Source: DATENM01 sp045807725 (lineage in GTDB: Bacteria; Acidobacteriota; Blastocatellia; UBA7656). Taken from it: a stretch of 64,000 bases of DNA. The translations under genes were made by a program, and so were the position numbers. The notes under the pieces were generated by a model, which ran no database searches, had not been told where the DNA came from, and saw only the letters and a program-made list of their open reading frames with translations. The stretch lies in the NCBI GenBank assembly GCA_045807725.1, contig JBJMGV010000029.1:5843-69842 (forward strand). Reading direction: 5' to 3'. Below are positions 1 through 8,290 of the stretch, piece by piece. Every line of letters begins with the position of its first letter. Position 1 is the first letter of the stretch.

Positions 1-110
1 GGCTGCGCCGGGCGGGTTTGCGCCGCCGCTATTTGTGTAACGAAGATCACGCACGCCAGCGCCAGCAGACTAACCAGCCCGAGGCGAGAATACGGCTTTT
101 TACTTCTCAT
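1..110 (-). CDS. N-terminus of a secreted protein (partial, runs off left edge)
   Basis: A reading frame opens with ATG at 108-110 and runs leftwards out of the window. The 36 visible residues are MRSKKPYSRL, then a hydrophobic stretch ending in the signal-peptidase-like site AAAQ, so the product is exported. Its start lies 2 bases after the stop of the O-antigen ligase gene, which suggests translational coupling in one polysaccharide operon. The mature part is outside the window, so no function can be given. Confidence 0.6.
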   Translation of the reverse strand, partial: MRSKKPYSRLGLVSLLALACVIFVTQIAAAQTRPAQ

Positions 111-112
111 CG

Positions 113-1492
113 CTAAACTCCTGTCGGCAAGCCGGCGGCTTCGGGACGCGCGGCGCGCGCCATCTGGCCGGAGGTTTTGCGCTCGTTTACGGTTGCGGCA
201 ATGCGCGAGACCATCGCCGAAAGAAAGACAAACAACAAGGCATTAGATGGGATTTGCAGGTTGAAGTCAAACGCGCTGTGTACGAGCAGCGCAAATAAGC
301 CCGCGCCGCTGCCCAGCGCCAGCCCGGCTTCGAGCGGGTCGGTGGCCCGCGTCGCCCGCCACACACTGCTACCGAGCAACACGATGAACACCAGCGCCAG
401 CGCGCCGCCGACCGCGCCGCCATCGGCGAGCGCCTGCAAGTAATCGTTGTGCGCGTAATCCACTTTATACATCCCATCGTGCCGCGCGTAGTTCGGAAAG
501 ACCGAATTATACGTGCCCAACCCGCTGCCCGTTATCGGGTGGGCGCGCACCATCTTCCACGTGTCCTTCCAAATCTCCTGCCGCGAAAACAACGCGCCCG
601 GCGTGTCATCTTCGGCCTTGATCGAATCAATCGAATCCGCCGCGCGGTTAATCAATCCTTCCGCGCCAATCCAGAAGACGCCGATGACGATGGCCATCGC
701 GATCACCGCCGCGCCGCCGATGCGCTTGACGATAGAGAAGGCGCGTTCGGAGCGCGACAGCACCAGCACGGCGTCGCGCACTTGGCGCGGCGCGCGGCGC
801 GGCTTGACGCGGTGGCTCAGCATAGCGACGAAAGCGATGCCGGCGACGACACTCATCACACCGCCGCGCGACAGCGACACGAAGACGCTGATGGCCATCA
901 CCACGCCGGCAAAGCCATAAAAGAGCCACGACTGGCGGCGCACGGCCCGCGCCGCGATCAGCGCGAACGGCAGTGGCGCGAGCATCTCCATATAGCCGGC
1001 GTAATGATTACGATTCGGGAACGGCCCAAAGGCCGGAAATGGCGTCGGCCTCACCCAATATATTTTTCCTTCAAAGGTGAACGATTGGATCAAAGCGAAG
1101 ACGGCCAGCGCCATACCGTAAACCACCAGCACGTTCACCAACAGGCTGACGTGCTCGCGCGTCGCAAAGAAGTTCGTCGCAATGATGAACGCGGCCAGCA
1201 TAAAAAAGATGGCCAGCGTCGCGCCTTGCGTCGCCTCGCGGTCGCGCGACAACCACAGCGCCTGCACGACGCCGAGCGCGCACAGCCCCGCAAGCGGCCA
1301 CGCCGTTCCAGGCCAAACCAGGCGCACTTCTTTTTCGCCGACCGACTTGATGGCCCACAGCAACAACAGCACGGTGACGAGCATTTCAAACAGGCCCACC
1401 GACCACGCTTCGTTCGCGCCAAAGGCGAGCGCCGTGAAGATCAGCGCCACCAGCAAGCCGCCGGCTATCGCTCTATCCAAAACTGCATTCAT
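113..1492 (-). CDS. O-antigen ligase / Wzy-type polysaccharide polymerase family membrane protein
   Basis: This is a 459-residue polytopic inner-membrane protein with about ten hydrophobic segments. The Wzy_C/O-antigen-ligase core is visible: NRNHYAGYMEML, then a transmembrane segment ending in SLSRGG near residue 210, and a large periplasmic loop with GSGLGTY and AHNDYLQ before the last helices. Family members join or polymerise lipid-linked glycans at the periplasmic face. It sits between a TPR/carbohydrate-binding protein gene upstream and a secreted-protein gene 2 bases downstream, as in exopolysaccharide loci. Ligase versus polymerase cannot be decided from sequence alone. Confidence 0.85.
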   Translation of the reverse strand: MNAVLDRAIAGGLLVALIFTALAFGANEAWSVGLFEMLVTVLLLLWAIKSVGEKEVRLVWPGTAWPLAGLCALGVVQALWLSRDREATQGATLAIFFMLAAFIIATNFFATREHVSLLVNVLVVYGMALAVFALIQSFTFEGKIYWVRPTPFPAFGPFPNRNHYAGYMEMLAPLPFALIAARAVRRQSWLFYGFAGVVMAISVFVSLSRGGVMSVVAGIAFVAMLSHRVKPRRAPRQVRDAVLVLSRSERAFSIVKRIGGAAVIAMAIVIGVFWIGAEGLINRAADSIDSIKAEDDTPGALFSRQEIWKDTWKMVRAHPITGSGLGTYNSVFPNYARHDGMYKVDYAHNDYLQALADGGAVGGALALVFIVLLGSSVWRATRATDPLEAGLALGSGAGLFALLVHSAFDFNLQIPSNALLFVFLSAMVSRIAATVNERKTSGQMARAARPEAAGLPTGV

Positions 1493-1497
1493 AAGAG

Positions 1498-1627
1498 ATC
1501 AGGAAGTCAGAAGCCAGAAGTCAGGAGTCAGAATTCTACTGCATTGCACGGCAAAACCAGAAGCTTAAAATCAACGCGCGGCGTCAGCGTATTCCGGCTC
1601 CTGACTCCTGGCTCCTGGCTTCTTCCT
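1498..1627. repeat. Inverted pair of heptamer tandem repeats (GAGTCAG/GAGCCAG type)
   Basis: The left arm (1501-1533) reads repeats of AAGCCAG/GAGTCAG. The right arm (about 1596-1627) reads the complement CTCCTGACTCCTGGCTCC. The right arm encodes the last residues (SQESGAG) of the TPR protein that ends at 1584. It belongs to the dispersed family described in the findings. Confidence 0.7.
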
Positions 1628-2894
1628 TCATCGTGAAGTCGTCGAGCCAGACCGTGCCTTTAGTCGGATCGTCGTAGGCGTATTTCGGTTTGCGTTTAAT
1701 CGAAACGAACGCGGCAGACGATACATCAGCCACAGTCGGCGCAGTGAAAGTGAATGACACAGACTTCCAATCGCTCGTGCCTTCGGCGACCGGATCGGAC
1801 GAGCCGAGCCACACGCCGCTGCGGTCGGTAACGACGACGCGCGGGCCTTCGGGAGTCATCAGGCCGTCGGTTTTAATGGCGCATTCGACGCGATAACGCG
1901 CGCCCGGTCGCACGATGACGAGTTGGCGGATTTCGTCGCCGAGCGTCGTCGTGTCGCGCCCGGCGAATTCAATCTTCAGCGAACGCTCACCGCTACGCTT
2001 GACCGAGCGGTCTATGCTCAAGCGCGCATATTCGCTGCGCCCGAACGTCCAGTCGAACTGCGAAAAGTTTTTCAGGATGTCGCTCTCAAAGCCGCCGTTA
2101 TAGATCAACGATGAAGGCGCGCTCTGTTCATTGACGAGGCTCAGCCACAGGTCGTGCGCGATAGCCGTCTGATTCGCGCCGATCAGCGCGTTGAGCAGTT
2201 GCGCGCTCTCCATCGAAGCCAGCCGAGTGGCGCGGTCAATGCTGCGGAAGATAGCAGAGGCTTCGTTCACGCGCGATTGACGGACAAGGAACTGCGCCAG
2301 TTGCAGGCGGCGTTTCGGATCGTTGCCGGTGATGGTTTCGACCGCTTCGACGTTGCCGCGCGATACGCGCCAGATCAGATCGAGCGTTGCCGGCAAGACC
2401 TGCGAGTTCTTATCAACGGCGATGCGAAATTCATCGATGGCCGACGCGAGATTGCCTTCTCTAAGCAGCACGTTGGCGAGCCGGTAATGCACGTCGCGGT
2501 CGTGCGGCGCGAGTCGCAGCGCATCACGCAAAGCCGCTTCAGCGGCGGCGCGGTCGCCTCTGGCTTCTTTCACCGAAGCCAGGATCAAGCGCCAGCGGAA
2601 GTCATCAGGCGATAGCTCCGTCGCGCGTGTGGCGGCGCGGTCGGCGCGGTCGAGGTCAGGGTCGGCGGCGAACAACTCGGCTTCGGCCAATCGCGCGTTC
2701 AATCGCGGCGAATCGGGCAAGTAAGCCGTACCGCTAATCAGCCATTCGCGGTCCAACATGAAACGATCATCGGCGAGCGTGCCGATGGCGAAACGCGAAA
2801 AGACCGCGACCACGACAATCGCGGTCGTCGCCACCGCCAGCAGCAACACCGCGACCCGCGCCGCCCAGTTATTCAGTTTGAGATTGATCGTCAT
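1584..2894 (-). CDS. TPR protein with C-terminal carbohydrate-binding-like domain
   Basis: The product has an N-terminal membrane anchor (hydrophobic residues about 12-35) and four or so TPR-like helical pairs (residues about 60-240, motif LARAxxLxPxD-like). A beta-rich domain follows, beginning YNGGFESD and ending TVWLDDF, typical of CBM4/9-like jelly rolls. I chose ATG at 2894; a GTG six codons upstream at 2912 is possible. It precedes the O-antigen ligase gene on the same strand, so a role in polysaccharide assembly or export is inferred. The C-terminal tail EEARSQESGAGIR is encoded by the intergenic heptamer repeat, so the original C-terminus was probably replaced. Confidence 0.7.
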   Translation of the reverse strand: MTINLKLNNWAARVAVLLLAVATTAIVVVAVFSRFAIGTLADDRFMLDREWLISGTAYLPDSPRLNARLAEAELFAADPDLDRADRAATRATELSPDDFRWRLILASVKEARGDRAAAEAALRDALRLAPHDRDVHYRLANVLLREGNLASAIDEFRIAVDKNSQVLPATLDLIWRVSRGNVEAVETITGNDPKRRLQLAQFLVRQSRVNEASAIFRSIDRATRLASMESAQLLNALIGANQTAIAHDLWLSLVNEQSAPSSLIYNGGFESDILKNFSQFDWTFGRSEYARLSIDRSVKRSGERSLKIEFAGRDTTTLGDEIRQLVIVRPGARYRVECAIKTDGLMTPEGPRVVVTDRSGVWLGSSDPVAEGTSDWKSVSFTFTAPTVADVSSAAFVSIKRKPKYAYDDPTKGTVWLDDFTMKEEARSQESGAGIR

Positions 2895-2912
2895 TTTGTC
2901 TTTCGGGCGCAC

Positions 2913-3301
2913 TCCGCCCGACAGTGGTTGAACCCGCTAAGGGGAAGCCGACTGAGCGGCAATTCGATTGACAGCCCGATGCGCCGCACAGTTGGCCAGC
3001 AGCGACCGCCGCCTTCCTGAACCAACGTGCCGTCCAGACAAGCGACACCTGGACAGACAAGAAGGCCGATCTTGCGAGATGTCTTAGCTAGATTCGCGTG
3101 TTTGCACCTTCAGGGCGGGCCGCCGCGAATACTACCAACTCAATGCGTTCGCGCTGGACTTCCTACCGTATTCGTCAATGAAAGCATTGTCGGAATACGG
3201 TAAGCGCCAGAAAGGATAATGTGGCCTTCGCGGGCTTGTCAACACTGGCGCAGGCAAGGGTTTGCCGGCGCGCGAGGGGCGCGGCGCGGCGCTCATTCGG
3301 T
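2913..3301. other. Non-coding gap with a strong hairpin at 3164-3202
   Basis: No credible gene is seen between the divergent polysaccharide genes. The only structure is a perfect 10-bp inverted repeat (TACCGTATTC at 3164-3173 and GAATACGGTA at 3193-3202). It is extended inward by an imperfect GTCAATG/CATTGTC stem around an AAAG loop. There is no T-run on either side, so it is not a standard terminator. Confidence 0.5.
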
Positions 3302-3330
3302 TTGAGTTTTGACATAGGGATGACTACAAT
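3302..3330 (+). promoter_or_regulatory. Sigma70-type promoter for the GT39-HpnK-GT2 operon
   Basis: TTGAGT (3302-3307) and TACAAT (3325-3330) are separated by 17 bp. This is upstream of the first gene of the plus-strand trio, with a leader of roughly 180 nt. Confidence 0.45.
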
Positions 3331-3514
3331 GAATCACTCGCCGAAAACGACCGCCGAGAGGACGCATTGAGATTGAGCGCGTGTTTACCGCAGCCGAATC
3401 GCCGCCGTTCAGGGTTTGCCGGCAACCGACTTTCCCGTTTCATCGCCCTATGATCTTTAAGACGCTTTCGCGGGCCGTCCATAATCTGTTCGATGAGGGC
3501 CGGAGGTTCAAAAG

Positions 3515-5224
3515 ATGCGAACCGTAGACGATCTCGAAGTCAGCCTCGCACCGTTTGAACCGCCACGGCTGGAAACCCGGCGCGGCCTCTTTGATCGCCT
3601 CGAACAACGCAAGTGGCTGGTGATTTCCTGTTTGGTCGCGCTGGCCTTTGCGGCGCGCACTTATCAACTCGGCGCGGCCAGCCTCGCCGAAGACGAAGCC
3701 AACAAAATCTTCGCGGTGCGCGCCTACCAGCAGGGCGACTTCACGGTCAACGCCGAACACCCGATGGTGATGAAGATGCTCTGCTACGCCTCTGTGCAGG
3801 CGGCTGAAACTTGGAATTATCACGCCGGCGCGCTCCTGCACATCAGCGAAGAAGCGGCGCTGCGAATGCCGAACGCGCTGTTCGGCGCGCTGACGGTGAT
3901 TCCTCTATTGCTGCTCGCCTCGGCGCTGCTCGGCTTTCGCGCCGGCCTCATCAGTGCGATGTTGTGGGCCTTTGGCATCAACGCCATCTGGTTCAGCCGC
4001 GTCTGCAAGGAAGACACGCTGCTCGTCTTCTTTATGTTCAGCGGTTTTTATCTCTACCACCACGCCAAGTCGCAGTGGGCCGACGACGAGCGCCGGCAAG
4101 AGACGCTGCACGCGCTTGCGGGCGCGGCCTTCGGGCTGATGATGGCGTCAAAATATTTCCCGCACTACTTCGGCCTGAACGCGCTCTATTACACGATGGT
4201 CGGCTACGACAGCCGCAACAATCGCCCGCTGACGCGCCGTATGTGGGGCCGTTATTTCGGCGGCTTGATTGTGGCCTTCGTCGCCTTCAACTGGGCGGCG
4301 TTTGCGCCGCAGACCTGGCGCTATCTGTGGAAGTACGTCCACGCAGACCTGCTGACGCATCACGGCTACGTCGTGATGGGCGAGATGTTCATCAACGATA
4401 TGTCGCAGACGCCGGGCGGCACGCCGTGGTACTTCTATTTTCTCTTTCTACTCGTCAAGGTTCCGCTGCCGCTGTTGATTGCCTTCACGGTCGGCCTTGT
4501 CGAAATCTTCCGCCATCGCGGCCCCTATCCGCAATCGCGCGGCTATATCTTCCTGCGTGTGATGCTGGTCTTCTGGCTGTTGCCGATGTCGCTGGTCGGC
4601 ACCAAGTTCCTGCGCTACACGCTGTCGCTGATGCCGCTAGTCTATATGACCGCCGCTATCGGCATCGTGGCGATGTGGGGCTGGCTGTGGCGCGGGCTGC
4701 GGCGGATCAAGTCTTCGCCACAAGCAATTCGATTAGCCGCCGCCGCGCTTGCGATCTTGTTCATCGCGCTGCCGGCAGTCTCGATGCTGCGCAGTCTGCC
4801 TTATCCGAATCTTTATTTGAACGCGTTGGGCGGCAATCGCGTCGGTTACTTTTTCCCGCACGATGAATTCTATGATCTCGGAGCGCGCGAAAGCATTCGT
4901 TACATCGCCGACAATGCGCCGCCGAAGGCGCGGCTCGCAACAGAGATACCGGGCGTCGTCGAGTATTATTTGCAGCAATACAACCGGCCCGACATCGAAG
5001 TCGAAATTATGTCGCAACCGAGCTTCAGCTTGAACGAAGACGCGCCCGATTATGTGCTGCTACAACCGGGCCGCGTCTACATTGAGAACCGCGACAATTA
5101 CCAGTTCATCGAGCGCACCTTCCCGGTCGTGCAATCGAGCGGCTACAACGGCGCGACCGCCGCGCGAGTCTACTTCGTTGGGGGTCGGGGGTCAGGGGCC
5201 GGGGGCCGGCAATTAGTCCCGTAG
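3515..5224 (+). CDS. GT39-family (ArnT/PMT-like) polyprenyl-phosphate-sugar glycosyltransferase
   Basis: The 569-residue protein has a short cytoplasmic N-terminus followed by about eleven transmembrane helices and a soluble C-terminal part from about residue 430. The acidic signature of GT-C enzymes is present in the first periplasmic loop (SLAEDEANK, E59-D60-E61), followed by NAEHPMV. GGAGG lies about 8 bases upstream of the ATG. Family members take a sugar from polyprenyl phosphate and attach it to a lipid or protein on the outer face of the inner membrane. It heads a co-directional set with an HpnK deacetylase and a GT2. The last residues (GGRGSGAGGRQ) are read from a GGGGTCA-type tandem repeat. 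Confidence 0.85.
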   Translation: MRTVDDLEVSLAPFEPPRLETRRGLFDRLEQRKWLVISCLVALAFAARTYQLGAASLAEDEANKIFAVRAYQQGDFTVNAEHPMVMKMLCYASVQAAETWNYHAGALLHISEEAALRMPNALFGALTVIPLLLLASALLGFRAGLISAMLWAFGINAIWFSRVCKEDTLLVFFMFSGFYLYHHAKSQWADDERRQETLHALAGAAFGLMMASKYFPHYFGLNALYYTMVGYDSRNNRPLTRRMWGRYFGGLIVAFVAFNWAAFAPQTWRYLWKYVHADLLTHHGYVVMGEMFINDMSQTPGGTPWYFYFLFLLVKVPLPLLIAFTVGLVEIFRHRGPYPQSRGYIFLRVMLVFWLLPMSLVGTKFLRYTLSLMPLVYMTAAIGIVAMWGWLWRGLRRIKSSPQAIRLAAAALAILFIALPAVSMLRSLPYPNLYLNALGGNRVGYFFPHDEFYDLGARESIRYIADNAPPKARLATEIPGVVEYYLQQYNRPDIEVEIMSQPSFSLNEDAPDYVLLQPGRVYIENRDNYQFIERTFPVVQSSGYNGATAARVYFVGGRGSGAGGRQLVP

Positions 5225-5397
5225 GGACGCGATGTTTATAGATATGGCTGAATGATGTGACGAAGCCCCGTAGGGGCGCAATGTCAACATCGCGCTCCTA
5301 ACGGAGCTTGGATTTTTAATTGTACGGTTACTATAAACATTGCGCTCCTAACGGAGCTTGCCCGAATCAACGACTGACCACTGGCCACTGACCACTG
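5178..5397. repeat. Tandem GGGGTCA repeat plus REP-like palindrome array
   Basis: 5180-5210 is a run of GGGGTC/GGGGCC units inside the end of the GT39 gene. From 5217 there are REP-like units: GTAGGGACGCGATGTTTATAG, GCCCCGTAGGGGC, and two inverted units of GCGCTCCTAACGGAGC with flanking TATAAACAT. Heptamers of the CCACTGG/CCACTGA type follow up to 5397. The ATG of the next gene is the base after this last repeat. Confidence 0.75.
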
Positions 5398-6282
5398 ATG
5401 AAGCGATTAATAATCAACGCGGACGATTTCGGCTTCACGCGCGGCGTCAACGCCGGCATCATCCGAGCTTTCGAGCGCGGCATACTGACGAGCGCGACGT
5501 TGATGGCCAACGGCGACGCCTTTGATGAAGCGGTGGCGATGGCCGGGGCTAATCCGTCACTCGGCGTAGGCATTCATCTGGTCGCCGTCGGCGGTCGCCC
5601 GGTCGCCGATGCCGCCGAAATTCCATCGCTGGTTGACGCGAACGGCTTGCTGCCGCGCACGCTCACGGATTTAATTAAGCTGCTCACGCGCCGCCGGGTG
5701 CGCGTCGAGCACATCGAGCGCGAGTTCGCCGCGCAGATTGAGCGCGTTCGCCGCGCCGGCATCACGCCGACGCACCTGGATTCGCACAAGCATTCGCACA
5801 CGCAGCCGCTCGTGATGACGGCGCTGGCGCGTGTGGCCAAGGCATTCAACATTCGCGCCGTGCGCAATCCGTTTGAACGCCTGCGCGCGCCCTTCGTAAC
5901 CGGGGCGACGGCCCGCACGCGACGCGGCGTCTACTTGAAACAGGCGGTAATGTCGGCGGCGGTCGCGCCGCGCGCCCGCGCTTTCCATCGCCTCGTCAAC
6001 GAGCACGGATTGCGCGCACCGGACTTTTTCTGCGGCGTGCGCTTGACCGGCTTGCTTGACGCCGAAGCCGTGCGCCGCGTCATCGAAGGCTTGCGCGAAG
6101 GCACGACCGAGTTGATGTGCCACCCGGCGCTGTATGATGATGAACTGGAGCAGGCCGAGACGCGCTTGAAGCGCGAGCGCCAGCGCGAGCTTGAAGCATT
6201 AACGGATGAGAGCGTGCGCCGCGCGGTCAATTCGACGGGCGTGCAGCTAATCAACTATGGGGAGCTAACCGAGCATGTTTGA
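5398..6282 (+). CDS. hpnK: HpnK/ChbG (YdjC) family carbohydrate deacetylase
   Basis: The 294-residue protein starts with the family's metal site NADDFG (residues 7-12). Further family signatures are GIHLV near residue 58 and HLDSHKHSHTQP near 125-136, the histidines that with the Asp bind the divalent metal. YdjC enzymes remove acetyl groups from N-acetylated sugars, and HpnK members deacetylate in hopanoid-glycan or lipid-linked sugar pathways. The gene lies between a GT39 and a GT2 and overlaps the latter by 8 bp, so a lipid-linked aminosugar substrate is likely. The start codon immediately follows a CCACTGA repeat and has no recognisable Shine-Dalgarno sequence. Confidence 0.85.
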   Translation: MKRLIINADDFGFTRGVNAGIIRAFERGILTSATLMANGDAFDEAVAMAGANPSLGVGIHLVAVGGRPVADAAEIPSLVDANGLLPRTLTDLIKLLTRRRVRVEHIEREFAAQIERVRRAGITPTHLDSHKHSHTQPLVMTALARVAKAFNIRAVRNPFERLRAPFVTGATARTRRGVYLKQAVMSAAVAPRARAFHRLVNEHGLRAPDFFCGVRLTGLLDAEAVRRVIEGLREGTTELMCHPALYDDELEQAETRLKRERQRELEALTDESVRRAVNSTGVQLINYGELTEHV

Positions 6283-7270
6283 GAGCGAAGTCACGCCGCC
6301 GAGCTATTCGGTCGTCGTGCCATTTCACAACGAAGAAGAGAGCGTGCGCGAACTGCATCAGCGATTGTCTGAAGCGATGACCAACCGCTACGAGCCGGTC
6401 GAGTTCATCTTCATCGACGATCACAGCACGGATCGCACGCGGGCAACGCTGAAAGCGATTGCCGCCGAAGACTCGCGCGTCGTCGTCATCTGTTTGAAGC
6501 GCAACTATGGACAGACTGTGGCGCTGGCCGCCGGATTCGATTACGCCGAAGGCGATGTGATTATCTCGATGGACGGCGACCTGCAACACGACCCGGCGGA
6601 CATTCCGTCGATGCTGGCGGTCTTTGAAGAGACCGGCTGTGACATCGTTAGCGGCTGGCGTAAAAAGCGCGTCGATAATTTCTTGCTGCGCCGCCTGCCG
6701 TCGCGCATTGCCAACTGGCTGATGGCGAAGCTCTCCGGCGTTGACATACACGACTTCGGCACGACCTTTAAGATTTATCGCAAAGACACGATCAAACAGA
6801 TCAAGCTCTACGGCGAGATGCACCGCTTCATCCCGGCGCTGGCCTCGTGGAACGGCGCAACGGTCGTCGAAGTGCCGATCAAGAACATCGAGCGACCGGG
6901 CGGGCGTTCACATTATGGATTGTCGCGCACCGTCCGCGTGCTGTTCGACCTGCTGACGATTCGCTACCTGTTAAAGTACGTGACGCGCCCGCTGCACTTC
7001 TTCGGGCCGCTCGGATTGTTGAGCACGCTGGCCGGCTTTCTCATTATGCTGTGGATGCTGGCGACGAAGATATGGTATGGCTCTGACCTCTTCGAGCAGC
7101 ACGGGCCGTTGATGTTGCTGGGCGCGGTGTTGATTCTGGCGGGCGTGCAGTTGATCACTTCAGGATTGATCGGCGAGATGCTGAGCCGCACTTACTTCGA
7201 ATCGCAGGGCAAGCCCATCTATTCCATCGAGCGGATCATCACAGGCAAGAGCGTGACCAGTCAAAAATGA
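6275..7270 (+). CDS. GT2 glycosyltransferase, DPM1/GtrB/ArnC type
   Basis: The 331-residue protein has an N-terminal GT-A domain (VVPFHNEEESV; DDHSTDRT; MDGDLQHDP with the DxD-type metal site near residue 95). A RPGGRSHYG loop and two C-terminal transmembrane helices (about 240-300) follow. This architecture belongs to enzymes that transfer a sugar from a nucleotide to polyprenyl phosphate at the cytoplasmic face. GGGGAG precedes the ATG, which overlaps hpnK by 8 bp, so the two are co-translated. It probably supplies the lipid-linked sugar used by the upstream GT39 enzyme after deacetylation. Confidence 0.88.
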   Translation: MFESEVTPPSYSVVVPFHNEEESVRELHQRLSEAMTNRYEPVEFIFIDDHSTDRTRATLKAIAAEDSRVVVICLKRNYGQTVALAAGFDYAEGDVIISMDGDLQHDPADIPSMLAVFEETGCDIVSGWRKKRVDNFLLRRLPSRIANWLMAKLSGVDIHDFGTTFKIYRKDTIKQIKLYGEMHRFIPALASWNGATVVEVPIKNIERPGGRSHYGLSRTVRVLFDLLTIRYLLKYVTRPLHFFGPLGLLSTLAGFLIMLWMLATKIWYGSDLFEQHGPLMLLGAVLILAGVQLITSGLIGEMLSRTYFESQGKPIYSIERIITGKSVTSQK

Positions 7271-7272
7271 GA

Positions 7273-7357
7273 CAGTGATGAGTGATGAATGATGAGTAGG
7301 GACTGTTGCCACTTTCAACTCATCACTCATCACTCATCACTCATTACTCACCACTGA
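7273..7357. repeat. Inverted heptamer repeat pair (GATGAGT)n between convergent genes
   Basis: Left arm 7273-7299 has repeats of GTGATGA/GATGAGT. Right arm 7316-7357 has repeats of CACTCAT. The RNA can fold into a hairpin, so it may serve as a bidirectional terminator between the GT2 gene and the anti-sigma gene. Confidence 0.75.
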
Positions 7358-7359
7358 TT

Positions 7360-8229
7360 TCAGTCTTCAATGATGAAATAATCGGCGCGCAGCGGTTGAG
7401 TGCGTCGAACAGGCTGCTTGACGCGCACGGTGTCGCGCTCGACGCGCTCGGACAGGATCACGCGATTCTCGTCGCCGTAATCGAGCAGGACGTGAACCGG
7501 CCTGGCGTCGAATTGCTCGGAAGCTTCGGCGTGTCTGAGGACGCTTGCGCCCTCGGCGTCAGTGACCGTCTTGAACATTTCGACGCCGCGCACGCGCCCC
7601 TCGCGGTCAATGACCGTCACCGGCACGGCATCGCCGCTTGACACGCCGGGTTGCGGGCGTTGCTGGCTGAGTGCGGCAGTGAGCCGGGCAAGCAACTCGT
7701 GGTTGACCGCTTCGCTCGCGGGTTTCGGTCGCGCATAATCGCTCTCTTCCCACTCCCGAATCATCTCCCACGCGGCGGCGGGCACGGCGGCGGCTTCCAC
7801 CGCCGGCTCATAGCTCGCGGCGGCGTGTTCGGCTTGCGCGTACAGAGCGATCTCGGCGGCGCAGTCGCTACACTGCGCGACGTGTGCGGCGACCCGCGCA
7901 TCACGCTCGCGCGGCGAGCCGCCATAGAAGAAAGCGGCGAGCGCCGCGACATCCGGGTGCTCACTCGAAGTGGTGAGTGATGAGTGATGAGTGATGAGTG
8001 ATGAGTCTTCAGTATTGAGAGCAGCCGTGTTGGTTGATTCGGATGATTGCGTTGAAGACGCGCGTGAATCAACAGCCGCGCGTTTCAGTTCGCGCACCAG
8101 ATTGGCAGTGGCGGCGCAATCGGCGCACTCATTCAGATGTCGCTCGACCTGCTGCCGCGCATCATCACTCAACGCGCCGTTCAGGTAATCGAACAACTGT
8201 CTGCTGGGATGCGCTGACTTTCGTGCCAT
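7360..8229 (-). CDS. Anti-sigma factor with two zf-HC2-type zinc fingers
   Basis: The 289-residue soluble protein has two ZAS/zf-HC2 modules: H31-x3-C35-x2-C38 and H116-x3-C120-x2-C123. Such modules bind zinc and hold an ECF sigma factor inactive. The gene follows the sigma-factor gene by about 60 bp on the same strand, so it is the likely partner. There is no transmembrane helix, so signal input should be cytoplasmic. The linker between the fingers contains SSLITHHSSLTTSS, encoded by an in-frame run of the heptamer ACTCATC found intergenically elsewhere in the window. Confidence 0.8.
   Translation of the reverse strand: MARKSAHPSRQLFDYLNGALSDDARQQVERHLNECADCAATANLVRELKRAAVDSRASSTQSSESTNTAALNTEDSSLITHHSSLTTSSEHPDVAALAAFFYGGSPRERDARVAAHVAQCSDCAAEIALYAQAEHAAASYEPAVEAAAVPAAAWEMIREWEESDYARPKPASEAVNHELLARLTAALSQQRPQPGVSSGDAVPVTVIDREGRVRGVEMFKTVTDAEGASVLRHAEASEQFDARPVHVLLDYGDENRVILSERVERDTVRVKQPVRRTQPLRADYFIIED
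7971..8006. repeat. Intragenic heptamer repeat (GATGAGT x4-5)
   Basis: This is a run of TGATGAG units inside the anti-sigma gene, the same unit as the intergenic pair at 7273-7357. Three 7-bp units equal seven codons, so the array stays open in frame. Confidence 0.8.
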
Positions 8230-8290
8230 GATCTCACCTGCTCACATTCGCGCGGGCGAATGCGTTACTTCCGTTAATCCAACATTGCGC

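Noticed and set aside
449..1636. Long plus-strand frame of 395 codons opposite the O-antigen ligase
   Set aside because: It is the antisense of a clear membrane-protein gene, its translation is Arg/His/Gln-rich with no motifs, and GC-rich third positions create such shadows. Similar shadows at 3811-4866, 39410-40507, 56980-57924, 59218-60312 and 61504-62550 were dropped for the same reason.
2869..3060. 63-codon minus-strand frame before the TPR gene
   Set aside because: It overlaps the TPR gene start, has no ribosome site and no recognisable domain.
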